Source: Deltaproteobacteria bacterium
GTDB lineage: Bacteria; Desulfobacterota; Desulfobaccia; Desulfobaccales; 0-14-0-80-60-11
Reading direction: 5' to 3'
NCBI GenBank assembly: GCA_030018495.1
Contig: JASEFS010000002.1
Span: 139,359-188,627 of the forward strand
Length of the DNA: 49,269 nucleotides
Positions within the stretch are counted from its first letter, which is position 1, and each line of letters begins with the position of its first letter. Under the pieces are notes generated by a model. The model was not told the DNA's origin. It worked only from the letters and a program-made list of their open reading frames with translations, and did not search any database. The position numbers were made by a program, and so were the translations under genes. Below, one piece after another: positions 7,905-16,314 of this stretch.

Positions 7905-8972
7905 ATGCTGCAGAACTTAATCCGTCAGGTACGCTTCAACTGTCAACTCTCCTCCGGAGCCCAGGCCGGCCTCTTTTCTCTTTGCGGCCTCCTGCTCCGT
8001 CTGCGCCAGCTTTACAAGTGGGAGCATGACCTCCTGCCCTGGCAGGAGCCGGAGTCTCCGGAGGTGCTGGACTGGATCGCGGCCCAGGAAAGCGCCTGGG
8101 ATGAGATGGAGGACGCCTCCTGGGATCAACTGCTCTGGAACGGCGGCTCCCTGGACCCGTTCGCGGTGGATGACATCAACCTCCTGGTTCAGCCCGAAGG
8201 CCTGATCTACGGCGCGGGCTTCGGCCGGGGATTGGCTCCTACATTCTTCCTGGGCGAATTGACCGAGGTGCGCACGGACGGCGATCTCACCATTTTTGTA
8301 GTGGGGGATGAATTGGCCCGGGACTTGGACGGTGCGCCGGCCATGGCCCAGGGGAATCTTATCTACGCCCGCACCCAGGCCCTGGTTTATTATCTCTGGG
8401 ACCGCTTCTCCGATCCGGGACAGCAGAATAACCGTTACCTCAAACTGGCCCTCGCTTCCCGCAAACTTTGCCTCGAAAAGCTGTTGAAGGACCCCAAGGC
8501 CTTTGAGGAAGAGTTTTGCCTGCTGGTCACAGGCGAACTGGAAGCCGCCATCCGCCATGAGATCGGCGAAGCCAGAGAGGAAAGCCTGAGGCCTGTTTTT
8601 AAAGAGCTGGTGGAACTTTTTCCACATACCCGCATCGAACTCTGGATCCGGGGTTTAAAGGACGCGCTGGCCGACGTGAACGAATGGGGCCGTCTGGCCT
8701 ATCTCATTCAGGAGGAAAATCTCCCGTCTTTGGCCCTGTTTTTCGCCCTGGCCCCGGGCCTGTATCCCCTGCTGATCCCGGAGATCGAACCCGCTTTCAG
8801 GCGGGTGGCCCAGTACCGCGACTGGCGCGCTCTGAACGAAGCCCGCCTGGCCGTCCTGGCCCGTTTGCGCAGCCAGGCCGCGCAATTACAAGAATTGCTG
8901 GCCCAAAAGCTTGCAACGACAGACCTCCAAGCCCGCCTCCACGAGCGCTTTCTGGCCCCGCTCGGTCTTTAA
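7905..8972 (+). CDS. conserved-looking protein of unknown function
   Basis: This 355-residue, acidic, leucine-rich soluble protein has no motif I recognise. It shows a Trp/Glu-rich N-terminal third (about 45-100), a central beta-type segment (GLIYGAGFGRGLAPTFFLGE), then mostly helical sequence to a C-terminal Ala/Gln/Leu helix likely to be coiled. There is no signal peptide, membrane segment or cysteine cluster. I start it at ATG 7905 because the longer TTG frame is made from the preceding repeat. It follows the TPR gene by 63 bp and converges on fdhD. Codon use resembles its neighbours, so it is a genuine gene. No function is proposed. Confidence 0.65.
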   Translation: MLQNLIRQVRFNCQLSSGAQAGLFSLCGLLLRLRQLYKWEHDLLPWQEPESPEVLDWIAAQESAWDEMEDASWDQLLWNGGSLDPFAVDDINLLVQPEGLIYGAGFGRGLAPTFFLGELTEVRTDGDLTIFVVGDELARDLDGAPAMAQGNLIYARTQALVYYLWDRFSDPGQQNNRYLKLALASRKLCLEKLLKDPKAFEEEFCLLVTGELEAAIRHEIGEAREESLRPVFKELVELFPHTRIELWIRGLKDALADVNEWGRLAYLIQEENLPSLALFFALAPGLYPLLIPEIEPAFRRVAQYRDWRALNEARLAVLARLRSQAAQLQELLAQKLATTDLQARLHERFLAPLGL

Positions 8973-9055
8973 TTTTTCCAAATCCTGATATTTCCTTGCC
9001 AGGATCAGCTGCAGGCAATGGCCCTTGCGAACTGCTATCAGGGAAGCGGCGTCTT

Positions 9056-9874
9056 TTATGGAATAAAATCGGTCAGGCGCTCCGGATGGGTGTAGACGTT
9101 CATCCGGTCGCGCCGGGCGAAGCCCACGAGGGTGAGATTCAGTGCCTGGGCCAGGTCCAGGGCCATGGAGGTGGGGGCTGAGACCGCAACCAAAATGGGG
9201 ATGCCGGCGCGGATGGATTTCAAGGCCATCTCGAAACTGATGCGGCCGGAAAGGAGGGTCACCAGGTTCGCCATATCCCGCTTTTCCATCAGGGCCCGGC
9301 CGACGACTTTATCCATGGCGTTGTGGCGGCCGATATCCTCCGCGGAGACGAATACCGCGCCGTCGGGACTGGCCAAGGCCACGGCATGAGTGCCTCCCGT
9401 TTTCTGAAAAACGGGTTGGGCCTCAGGCAAAAGGTTCATCAAGGACAATATCTGGCCGGTGGTGACGGTCAGGCTGCTGGCCACCGGCGGCAGTTTTTGG
9501 CAGATTTCGGAAACCGCCTCCTTGGCGCACAGGCCGCAACTGGAGTACGCGACTTCCAGATGGCGGCGGCCCCGGCGCTCCAGGGCAGCCGGCGTCAGTA
9601 TCACGTCTACGACATTTGGCGGCAGCAGGGGGTCAGTGGCGGTGCCGCAGAAGTGAACGGCAACCACTTCGGCCAGGCTGCGGATAATGCCTTCCGTATG
9701 CAGGAATCCTAAAGCCAATTCTTTTTCCCAACCCGGCAGGCGCATGAGCACTTGGAAAGGCTCACCCTGAAGGCGAATCTCCAAGGGCTCCTCCACCACC
9801 ACCTCGTCCGGCATCTCTTCCAGGCGGCCCCGGCGCCAGCGCCAGATGGATTTTTCAAGAACCATGGTGGCCAT
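9056..9874 (-). CDS. fdhD: formate dehydrogenase accessory sulfurtransferase FdhD
   Basis: This 272-residue protein has the FdhD hallmarks: the conserved Cys pair in SSCGLC (C113, C116) on a flexible loop, and the C-terminal SAEDIGRHNAMDKVVG block that binds the molybdenum cofactor nucleotide. FdhD passes sulfur from the cysteine desulfurase to the bis-MGD cofactor, which is essential for formate dehydrogenase activity. No formate dehydrogenase genes are in the window. It begins 2 bp after nadK ends, so the two are surely co-transcribed. M1 or M4 could be the initiator. Confidence 0.93.
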   Translation of the reverse strand: MATMVLEKSIWRWRRGRLEEMPDEVVVEEPLEIRLQGEPFQVLMRLPGWEKELALGFLHTEGIIRSLAEVVAVHFCGTATDPLLPPNVVDVILTPAALERRGRRHLEVAYSSCGLCAKEAVSEICQKLPPVASSLTVTTGQILSLMNLLPEAQPVFQKTGGTHAVALASPDGAVFVSAEDIGRHNAMDKVVGRALMEKRDMANLVTLLSGRISFEMALKSIRAGIPILVAVSAPTSMALDLAQALNLTLVGFARRDRMNVYTHPERLTDFIP

Positions 9875-9876
9875 GG

Positions 9877-10776
9877 CTAATCCTTCTGGGTTTCGTTCTG
9901 TCTCATGCTGCCGATTTCCCCCCAGCCGAGTTTGGCCCGCAGGATTTCAAAATAGCTGCGCTGCGGGGATTTAACCAGCTTCACCCGGTAGGGGGCGGCG
10001 CGGATTTCCACCCGGTCACCGGCCTGCAAGGCCTGACCTACCTGGCCGTCCAGGGTGAGATAAACGTCGAACACTTTTTCATCAAAAGTTATGGCCACGG
10101 TGCAGGTGTCCGGCAGAATAATGGGCCGGTTGCTCAAGGTATGAGGACAGATGGGAATCACGATGATATGGCTGAGGGTGGGGTAGACAATGGGGCCGCC
10201 CGCGGACAGGGTGTACGCTGTGGACCCCGTGGGGGTGGAGACGATGAGGCCGTCGGCCCGGTAGGTGGTGAGGTATTCCTCGTCGATCCAGGTGGTCAGT
10301 TCGGTGATGCGGGCCAAGGCGCCTTTATTGATGACTACGTCATTGAGGACATGCTCCCGCCAACAGAGACTCCCCTCCCGAAAGAGGGAGGCGGTAAGGG
10401 GCAGGCGATCCTCCACTTCAAAGCGTCCGGCCAGCACCTGTTCCATGGCGGGGTAGAGCTCGTCCAAGGTAACCTCGGTGAGAAAGCCCAAACCGCCGAC
10501 GTTGACCCCGAGGATGGGCACGTTCAGTTGGCCGTAATGGCGGGCCACGCTGAGAAGGGTGCCGTCGCCCCCCATGACCACGATGAGTTCCACTCCCTGC
10601 GGCAGCACCGGCACATTAGGCTCGGGTTCGTTTTCAAACTCCACGGCGTCGACGTTGTGCTTTTTCAGCCACCGGGCCAGAGAGCGCCCGGCCTCCCAGG
10701 CGCGGCTTTGCTGCTTTTTGGTGATAATCGCCAGACTATGCACTGACTGGGCCTCCTGCCGATTGACAATTATCAT
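9877..10776 (-). CDS. nadK: NAD kinase
   Basis: This 299-residue enzyme has the GGDGT catalytic motif at 69-73 and the second conserved block DGLIVSTPTGSTAYTLSAGGP in its middle. These bind NAD and the phosphate donor. It makes NADP from NAD in the cytoplasm. The first 12 residues before the usual beta-strand (LAIITKKQ) make the N-terminus slightly longer than typical. It is the first gene of a nadK-fdhD pair and diverges from the aminotransferase gene across 89 bp, where both promoters must lie. Confidence 0.93.
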   Translation of the reverse strand: MIIVNRQEAQSVHSLAIITKKQQSRAWEAGRSLARWLKKHNVDAVEFENEPEPNVPVLPQGVELIVVMGGDGTLLSVARHYGQLNVPILGVNVGGLGFLTEVTLDELYPAMEQVLAGRFEVEDRLPLTASLFREGSLCWREHVLNDVVINKGALARITELTTWIDEEYLTTYRADGLIVSTPTGSTAYTLSAGGPIVYPTLSHIIVIPICPHTLSNRPIILPDTCTVAITFDEKVFDVYLTLDGQVGQALQAGDRVEIRAAPYRVKLVKSPQRSYFEILRAKLGWGEIGSMRQNETQKD

Positions 10777-10865
10777 ATTCTCCGATATTTATCAAAGTTT
10801 GTGAAGACGGGGGAAGAACCTGGGTCCACACCCTTGCCCCCAAATTTTCCTTAAGGAGCCAAAAA

Positions 10866-12062
10866 GTGCAGCTTGCCCGACGTATTCGCCAGATTCCCCC
10901 GTCGGCCACCCTGGCCTTGAACGCCAAAGCCAATGCCCTAAAAGCTCAGGGAGTGGACGTGGTCAACTTCGGGGTTGGAGAGCCCGATTTCGACACCCCG
11001 GACAATATCAGACAGGCGGCCATTAAGGCCATTGAAGCAGGATTCACCCGCTACACCCCGGTGGGCGGCATCCCGGAGCTGAAAGAGGCCATAATCAACA
11101 GATTCCAGCAGGATTTGGGCCTTACCTACAAACCCGCGGAAATCATGGTTTCCTGCGGCGGCAAGCACGCCCTGTACAACCTCTTTCAGGTGTTATTCGA
11201 CCAAGGCGACGAAGTAGTGGTGCCGGCGCCTTTCTGGGTGTCATATCCGCCCATGCTGATGCTGGCCGAAGCGACGCCGGTCATCATTCACACCCGGGAG
11301 GAAAACGGCTTCAAATTAACGGCTGAGGAGCTCAAGGAGCGGCTCACTCCGAAAACTAAGGGCATCATTTTAAACAGTCCTTCCAATCCCACGGGTATGG
11401 TGTACAGCCGGCAGGAGCTGGAAGCCCTGGCCCAGGTGGTGTTGGCCTACAACCTGATCGTCATCTCCGATGACATTTATGACAAGATCATCTTTGACGG
11501 GGGTTCGTTCGCCAACCTGGCCATGCTGGCGCCGGAACTGAAAGAGAACACCTTTGTCCTGAACGGGGTGTCCAAGACCTATGCCATGACCGGCTGGCGC
11601 ATCGGCTTTGCGGCGGGACCGGCGCAGGCTATTGCCGCGGCCGTGAATTTGCAGAGCCAGAGCACTTCCAATCCCACCTCCATATCGCAAAAGGCCAGCG
11701 TGGAGGCCCTGACCGGCCCTCAAGACTTTGTGAATGAAATGGTCAAAGAGTTTGCCTGGCGCCGGGATTACATCTATCAGCGGCTGCTGGAGATTCCGGG
11801 AGTGAGTTGCCCCAAGCCGGGCGGCGCGTTTTACATTTTTCCGAATTTCTCCGCGTATTTTGATCGCCTGAAGCCGGCCGCCGGACAAAGCCACTCCCAG
11901 GCCCTGGCGGAATATTTCCTGGAAGAGGCCAAAGTGGCCGCAGTGCCAGGCGCGGAATTCGGGGAAGATAACTGTATCCGGCTGTCCTTTGCCACCTCCC
12001 GGGAACGCATTGCCACGGGATTGGACCGGATTCGGGAGGCGTTGGAAAAATTGGGGAAATAA
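10866..12062 (+). CDS. aspB: class I PLP aminotransferase, aspartate aminotransferase type
   Basis: This 398-residue fold-type I aminotransferase has the NFGVGEPDFDTP substrate-binding start, the NSPSNPTG loop at about 170-177, and the Schiff-base lysine K237 in NGVSKTYAMTGWRIG. These features place it in the AspB (subgroup I-gamma/Ib) aspartate aminotransferases found in thermophiles and many anaerobes, some of which also accept prephenate or aromatic substrates. It probably interconverts aspartate/2-oxoglutarate and oxaloacetate/glutamate. GTG at 10866 is used; a purine-rich AAGGAGCC sits upstream. Confidence 0.88.
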   Translation: MQLARRIRQIPPSATLALNAKANALKAQGVDVVNFGVGEPDFDTPDNIRQAAIKAIEAGFTRYTPVGGIPELKEAIINRFQQDLGLTYKPAEIMVSCGGKHALYNLFQVLFDQGDEVVVPAPFWVSYPPMLMLAEATPVIIHTREENGFKLTAEELKERLTPKTKGIILNSPSNPTGMVYSRQELEALAQVVLAYNLIVISDDIYDKIIFDGGSFANLAMLAPELKENTFVLNGVSKTYAMTGWRIGFAAGPAQAIAAAVNLQSQSTSNPTSISQKASVEALTGPQDFVNEMVKEFAWRRDYIYQRLLEIPGVSCPKPGGAFYIFPNFSAYFDRLKPAAGQSHSQALAEYFLEEAKVAAVPGAEFGEDNCIRLSFATSRERIATGLDRIREALEKLGK

Positions 12063-12084
12063 GTCAGGCGGGAAAAGTTGGGTA

Positions 12085-12118
12085 AGCGCGGCCGGCCGCG
12101 CAATGAGGCGGCCGCGCT
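12085..12118. terminator. GC-rich hairpin between convergent genes
   Basis: AGCGCGGCC (12085-12093) pairs with GGCCGCGCT (12110-12118). A shorter perfect palindrome, GCGCGGCCGGCCGCGC, is nested at 12086-12101. It lies between the stops of the aminotransferase and the PxxKW gene, so it could end transcription from either side. No clear T-run follows. Confidence 0.4.
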
Positions 12119-12133
12119 GCCCGTTCACTATAA

Positions 12134-12424
12134 TTATCGGCGCGCCGACCGCTTGGAAGCCTTCAAAGGATTGATCTTATTGGCTTCGGCTTGGCCCTTG
12201 CCGTTTCCGCTTTTGACATGAGTGGCCAGGTTGCAGGTACCCCGGCGCCACTTGATAGCAGGATCGGGAAAGGAATTGCAGTAGCGGCCTTCACCGTTGG
12301 TCAGGATCCGATCGCACCCTTCACAGGATTCCACCACGGGCCGGCATTTGCCGCCGTTGAACGAACAGCCCTTTTTGGTCATGAAGGTGCAGTCTAAACC
12401 CGGTTTAATGCTTACACAGTGCAT
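12134..12424 (-). CDS. PxxKW-family cysteine-rich protein
   Basis: This 96-residue soluble protein has at least eight cysteines (C3, C12, C20, C27, C34, C37, C49, C64), including a CEGC pair, and the PAIKW motif near residue 55 that names the family. The spacing suggests a small metal- or Fe-S-binding fold. The family is, to my knowledge, mainly found in Desulfobacterota and has no established function. The C-terminus is basic. A near-consensus promoter lies upstream, and the gene stands alone, facing the aminotransferase. Confidence 0.75.
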   Translation of the reverse strand: MHCVSIKPGLDCTFMTKKGCSFNGGKCRPVVESCEGCDRILTNGEGRYCNSFPDPAIKWRRGTCNLATHVKSGNGKGQAEANKINPLKASKRSARR

Positions 12425-12461
12425 GGCAATCAGCCCCCTCTCTTTTTGAATTTAACTTTAT

Positions 12462-12491
12462 ATTATATAAAAGATATTTTTTAAAAGTCAA
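12462..12491 (-). promoter_or_regulatory. near-consensus sigma70-type promoter of the PxxKW gene
   Basis: Reading the minus strand, TTGACT (12486-12491) and a perfect TATAAT (12462-12467) are separated by 18 bases in a strikingly AT-rich stretch, about 38 bp before the ATG at 12424. A GAGAGGGGG ribosome site follows. This is the best core promoter match seen in the window. Confidence 0.65.
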
Positions 12492-12627
12492 GAGACCTTT
12501 TCCGGAATAAAGTTCAAAATTTTCTCCTCCTTTATGTTGACAAAAAACCCCAAGCTTTTATGCAATCAAGGAAAACAGAATTATTTTTAGTTCAGGCTTG
12601 CACCTTATATTTATCTAAACATTCTGA

Positions 12628-12680
12628 GGTGGGGCGGGCCTGCGCGCCCGCCGCCTATGGCGGCCAGGGACGGCCCCACC
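12628..12680. repeat. compound GC-rich inverted repeat
   Basis: GGTGGGGC (12628-12635) pairs with GCCCCACC (12673-12680). Inside are two smaller hairpins, GGCGGGC...GCCCGCC and CCGCC-TAT-GGCGG. The whole could fold as a branched cruciform. It lies about 30 bp before the LigD-type phosphoesterase gene and is similar in style to the other GC-rich palindromes here. Confidence 0.5.
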
Positions 12681-12709
12681 GGCAGCTGTTATAAAAGGAA
12701 GCGCCCGCC

Positions 12710-13315
12710 ATGAGCTCCAAGGAAAAGCTTAAGGACTACCAGGAAAAGCGCGACTTCCGCCGCACCCCGGAACCCGCGGCAGGGGCGGGTAAGGCCGCGG
12801 ACCGGCCGATCTTCGTCGTTCAAAAGCACGCGGCCCGCCATTTGCATTATGATTTCCGCCTGGAGGTGGAGGGCGTGCTCAAGTCCTGGGCCGTGCCCAA
12901 GGGCCCGTCCACCGACCCCAAAGAAAAGCGCCTGGCAGTACCCACCGAAGACCACCCTCTGGAATACGCCGACTTTGAAGGGGTCATCCCGGAGGGGGAA
13001 TACGGCGCCGGCACGGTGCTGGTCTGGGACACCGGCCCCTACCGCAACCTCACGGAAAAGAAAGGCAAGCCCGTGCCCATGGAGGAAGCCGTCACCCACG
13101 GCCACGTCAAGGTGTGGCTGGAAGGCAAAAAGCTCAAAGGCGGCTACGCCCTGACCCGCTTCAGGACCGGCAAGGACGAGGCCTGGCTCCTGGTGAAAGC
13201 GGACGACGAGGAGGCCGACGCCCGGCGCAACCCCGTGAACACCGAGCCGGAGTCGGTCTTGAGCGGCCGCACCATTGAGGATATTGAGGCGGCGGCAAAA
13301 AAAGGCGGCTATTAA
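12710..13315 (+). CDS. stand-alone LigD-type DNA 3'-phosphoesterase
   Basis: This 201-residue protein consists only of the phosphoesterase domain normally fused to bacterial DNA ligase D. The metal- and substrate-binding block HAARHLHYDFRLE lies at about 43-55, followed by WAVPKGPS, EDHPLEYADFEG and IPEGEYGAG. The domain trims 3'-phosphate and ribonucleotide ends during non-homologous end joining. The N-terminal 35 residues are basic and probably disordered. No ligase, polymerase or Ku gene is nearby, so the partners are elsewhere or absent. ATG at 12710 follows AAAAGGAAG. Confidence 0.88.
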   Translation: MSSKEKLKDYQEKRDFRRTPEPAAGAGKAADRPIFVVQKHAARHLHYDFRLEVEGVLKSWAVPKGPSTDPKEKRLAVPTEDHPLEYADFEGVIPEGEYGAGTVLVWDTGPYRNLTEKKGKPVPMEEAVTHGHVKVWLEGKKLKGGYALTRFRTGKDEAWLLVKADDEEADARRNPVNTEPESVLSGRTIEDIEAAAKKGGY

Positions 13316-13322
13316 TAATCTG

Positions 13323-14519
13323 TCAACGAGGCTGGAATCCTTTAATAAGGAAATAAAACAAAACTGTAATCCCGATAAGGATTAAGGCGGTTATAAAATA
13401 ACTGCTGGCAAAGCCCAGGTGCTTGATCACCCCTCCCATGATGGCGGAACTCGACATCATCCCCAGGTAGATGCAAGTGTTGTAGCCTCCCATGGCCAGG
13501 CCCCGGGACATGGGCGGCACCACTTCGGCGATAAGCGCGCCGATGGCGGTGAAGGCCAGGCCCATGGAAATTCCCAGGAACACCCCGCAGGCCAGAAACT
13601 GGCCAAAGGTGCGGGAGAAGCCGAACGCGGCCATGGACGCGCCCACCAGAAGGAGCCCCAGGACTCCCTGGCGCCAACGCTTGGCCACCGCGTCGCTCAG
13701 GCGGCCCAAGGGAATGCGGGACAGGGCGTTCACTGCGCCCTGCACCGCGAAAACGACCCCGATTTGGGCCAGAGATAGGCCGTTAAAGTCCAGGTAAAGC
13801 GGAGCAAAGGTGATAAACATCCCCAGCCCGAAGCAGCCGCCCAGGGTGGCCAGCCAGCACCCCAGGAGGGGCCGGTTGCTTTTGAGTTCTTTCAAGGCCT
13901 CATGCCAGTCAGGCAAATGCGCCCCCCGCCGGGCCACCGCCTGGCCGGGCAGATAGGCCCCGGCCAGCGCCACCACAAGCAGGAGAAAAACTGCGGAAAT
14001 CAAGAATAAGGGCCGGTACCCCAGCCTTTGGGCGAGCCAGCCGCCCAAGGCCGGACCCAGGCTCATGCCGCCGTAAATGGCAGTGGTGAACCAGCCGTAG
14101 GAGCGGCCCAGGTGCGTGGGCGGCGAAATGTCCGCCACCGCGGCCATGAGGGTGGGCCCGATGGCCGCCAGGGCCAAGCCGAAAAAGGCGTAAATGCCGA
14201 GAATTTGCAGCGGCGCCGAACTGACGGCCAACAGCACGGCGCTCCCGGCGGAAACGACCAGCCCCACCATCACCAAGGGCTTGCGGCCCAGGCGGTCGGA
14301 GTAGAATCCCAGGGGGAAGGAAAAAATGCCGGCCATAAGCAGAAAAGCCGAGTTGATGAAGCCCACCAGCACGGTGCCGGCCCCCAGGTCCCGGGCGAAC
14401 AGGGGCACCACGGGAATGCGCATGTAAGAAGAGATGTAGCTGGCGAAGGCGATGAAGCAGCAGATCAGCAGGAGTACGCCGAAGGCAGGGGCGCGTTCTG
14501 GGCGGCGGGACAATGGCAT
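13323..14519 (-). CDS. MFS transporter
   Basis: This 398-residue membrane protein has about twelve hydrophobic helices in two six-helix halves. The MFS loop 2-3 signature appears as GFYSDRLGRKPL at about 72-83, and a related RIPLGRLSDAVAKRWR motif lies in the second half. It is probably a drug or metabolite:proton antiporter of the multidrug type. The substrate cannot be read from sequence. It ends 7 bp from the LigD-type gene (convergent) and diverges from the kinase pair across about 97 bp. Confidence 0.85.
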   Translation of the reverse strand: MPLSRRPERAPAFGVLLLICCFIAFASYISSYMRIPVVPLFARDLGAGTVLVGFINSAFLLMAGIFSFPLGFYSDRLGRKPLVMVGLVVSAGSAVLLAVSSAPLQILGIYAFFGLALAAIGPTLMAAVADISPPTHLGRSYGWFTTAIYGGMSLGPALGGWLAQRLGYRPLFLISAVFLLLVVALAGAYLPGQAVARRGAHLPDWHEALKELKSNRPLLGCWLATLGGCFGLGMFITFAPLYLDFNGLSLAQIGVVFAVQGAVNALSRIPLGRLSDAVAKRWRQGVLGLLLVGASMAAFGFSRTFGQFLACGVFLGISMGLAFTAIGALIAEVVPPMSRGLAMGGYNTCIYLGMMSSSAIMGGVIKHLGFASSYFITALILIGITVLFYFLIKGFQPR

Positions 14520-14616
14520 AACCTTACTATTATAGCGCTGAGGGCCGGTCTTGCCTATAAGTTCGTGGCCCGGCGCGCTTTCTCTCCGCTCGGATAATGC
14601 TTATAATCAAAGCATA

Positions 14617-15630
14617 ATGGACTTGGTCGAGGCGCTCCTGGACCCGGCGGCCTACCCGGAACCCACCGCCGCGGTTTCCCTGATCCAGACGCATATCTCC
14701 TGGGTGTTCCTCACGGACAGATTTGCCTATAAGGTGAAAAAGCCCGTAAACCTGGGATTTTTGGATTTTACCACCCTGCGTCGCCGCCATTATTACCTGA
14801 ATCAGGAACTCACCCTGAACCGGCGGCTGTGCCCGGAAATCTACCTGGCCGTGCTGCCCATATGCCGCAAAGGTGCCGGGGTGAAAGTGGGGGCCCGGGG
14901 CCGGCCGCTGGATTATATCCTGCGCATGGTGCGCATGCCCCAGGAGCGCATGATGGATGAAGTGGCGGAGCGGGAAGGGCTGAGCAAAGATATTATGGAC
15001 CGCATTATCGAAAAGCTGGTCCCCTTTTACCGGCACGCGGCCACCGGGCCGAAAATAGACAAATTCGGCAGCCGCAAAGTAATCGCGTTTAACCACGAGG
15101 AAAATTTCAGCCGCATAGAAAAGTGCGTGGGCAGACTTTTGACCAAGGAGTTGTTCGAGGAGATACGAACTTTTGCCTGGGATTTTCTGGTTCGCCATGA
15201 AAAACTCTTTGAGCGGCGGATTGAGGAAGGGCGCATCCGGGACTGCCACGGTGACCTGCATATGAAAAACATCTGTCTGGCGGACCGCGTTTGGATCTTC
15301 GACTGCATTGAATTTAATCCCCGATTCCGTTATGGTGATGTGGCGGCGGACGTTGACTTTTTGGCCATGGACCTGGATTTTCATGCTTTCTGGGACTTGA
15401 GCCGCTATTTTGTGGAGCGTTTCGCCGCGGCCTCGGATGACCCGGACCTTATGATGATGCTGGATTTCTACAAATGCTACCGGGCCTGCGTACGGGGGAA
15501 GATCAATGCGGTGACCGCCAGCGAGCCCGAACAGCCCCCGCAAAACCGGGAGGCGGCCGGAGATGCGGCCCGGGCTTACTTCGAACTGGCCGGCAGGTAT
15601 GCCCGGGAAGGGGCCAAATGGCTGGCCTGA
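14617..15630 (+). CDS. aminoglycoside-phosphotransferase-like kinase (COG2187 type)
   Basis: This 337-residue protein has a protein-kinase-like/APH fold. The early VYLTDRFAYKVKKP-type lysine strand (here WVFLTDRFAYKVKKPV, about 25-40) and the catalytic loop HGDLHMKN with the downstream IFDCIEFN metal-binding Asp/Glu match the COG2187 family of unknown substrate. Many genomes encode this fused to an AAA-type kinase. Here the kinase is a separate overlapping gene. ATG at 14617 is preferred over the TTG at 14551, because the extra residues come from the intergenic space with no family resemblance. Confidence 0.78.
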   Translation: MDLVEALLDPAAYPEPTAAVSLIQTHISWVFLTDRFAYKVKKPVNLGFLDFTTLRRRHYYLNQELTLNRRLCPEIYLAVLPICRKGAGVKVGARGRPLDYILRMVRMPQERMMDEVAEREGLSKDIMDRIIEKLVPFYRHAATGPKIDKFGSRKVIAFNHEENFSRIEKCVGRLLTKELFEEIRTFAWDFLVRHEKLFERRIEEGRIRDCHGDLHMKNICLADRVWIFDCIEFNPRFRYGDVAADVDFLAMDLDFHAFWDLSRYFVERFAAASDDPDLMMMLDFYKCYRACVRGKINAVTASEPEQPPQNREAAGDAARAYFELAGRYAREGAKWLA

Positions 15631-16175
15631 TGGTAGTGGTTTTCGGGCTCATGGGCACCGGCAAGACCACCCTGGCCCGGGCTCTGGGAGAAAAACTGGG
15701 CTGGCCGGTGGTGCACAGCGACCCGGTGCGCAAGGGACTGGCAGGCCTGGAGCCTACCATACCGGTGCTGGAGGAGTTCGGTCAAGGCATATACAGCGAA
15801 ACTTTTTCCCGCAAGACCTATGCCGAGATGCTGAGGCAGGCCCGGCGACACCTGGATAAGGCCCCGGGCGTGATTCTGGACGGCTCCTACAAGCGGGCTG
15901 CGGAGCGGGAGCGGGTGAGGCAGGCCGCCCGGGAATGGGGCGCCGAAGCTCTCTTTATTTACTGTGAATGCCCCAAGGAGATCGTCAGAGAGCGTCTGAT
16001 CAGGCGGCGGGCCACCGCGTCCATTTCCAACGGCAGGCTGGAGCTGCTGGAGTTCCAGAAAGAAGATTTTGATCCCCTGACCCAAGATGATCAGCCCAGA
16101 CTCACCGTGGACACCGGCCGGGAAATAGAAGCGATATTGGCAAATATACAGCAGTTTATAGAAAAACATCAGTAA
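15618..16175 (+). CDS. P-loop kinase-like ATPase (COG0645 type)
   Basis: This 185-residue protein has a Walker A motif GLMGTGKTT at about residues 10-18 and HSDPVRKGLAG, resembling the zeta-toxin/gluconate-kinase branch of P-loop kinases. It overlaps the previous gene: ATG at 15618 lies 12 bp before that stop, and a second ATG at 15630 overlaps the stop as TGATG. Either way the pair is translationally coupled. In many bacteria the same two domains form one polypeptide. Here they are split, so the proteins probably work as a complex. The substrate is unknown. Confidence 0.8.
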   Translation: MAGLMVVVFGLMGTGKTTLARALGEKLGWPVVHSDPVRKGLAGLEPTIPVLEEFGQGIYSETFSRKTYAEMLRQARRHLDKAPGVILDGSYKRAAERERVRQAAREWGAEALFIYCECPKEIVRERLIRRRATASISNGRLELLEFQKEDFDPLTQDDQPRLTVDTGREIEAILANIQQFIEKHQ

Positions 16176-16314
16176 ACGGCGGAAAATCCGTAGGACCTGC
16201 GACAGGTGCTTTGGATCGCGGCGAATATATACAGTTTGCAAAAAATTGGGGTAGAATTACCAGTTAAACCCGCTTCACCTATTTGGCCTGCCAGATAGGC
16301 TTTCCGGGAGAATC

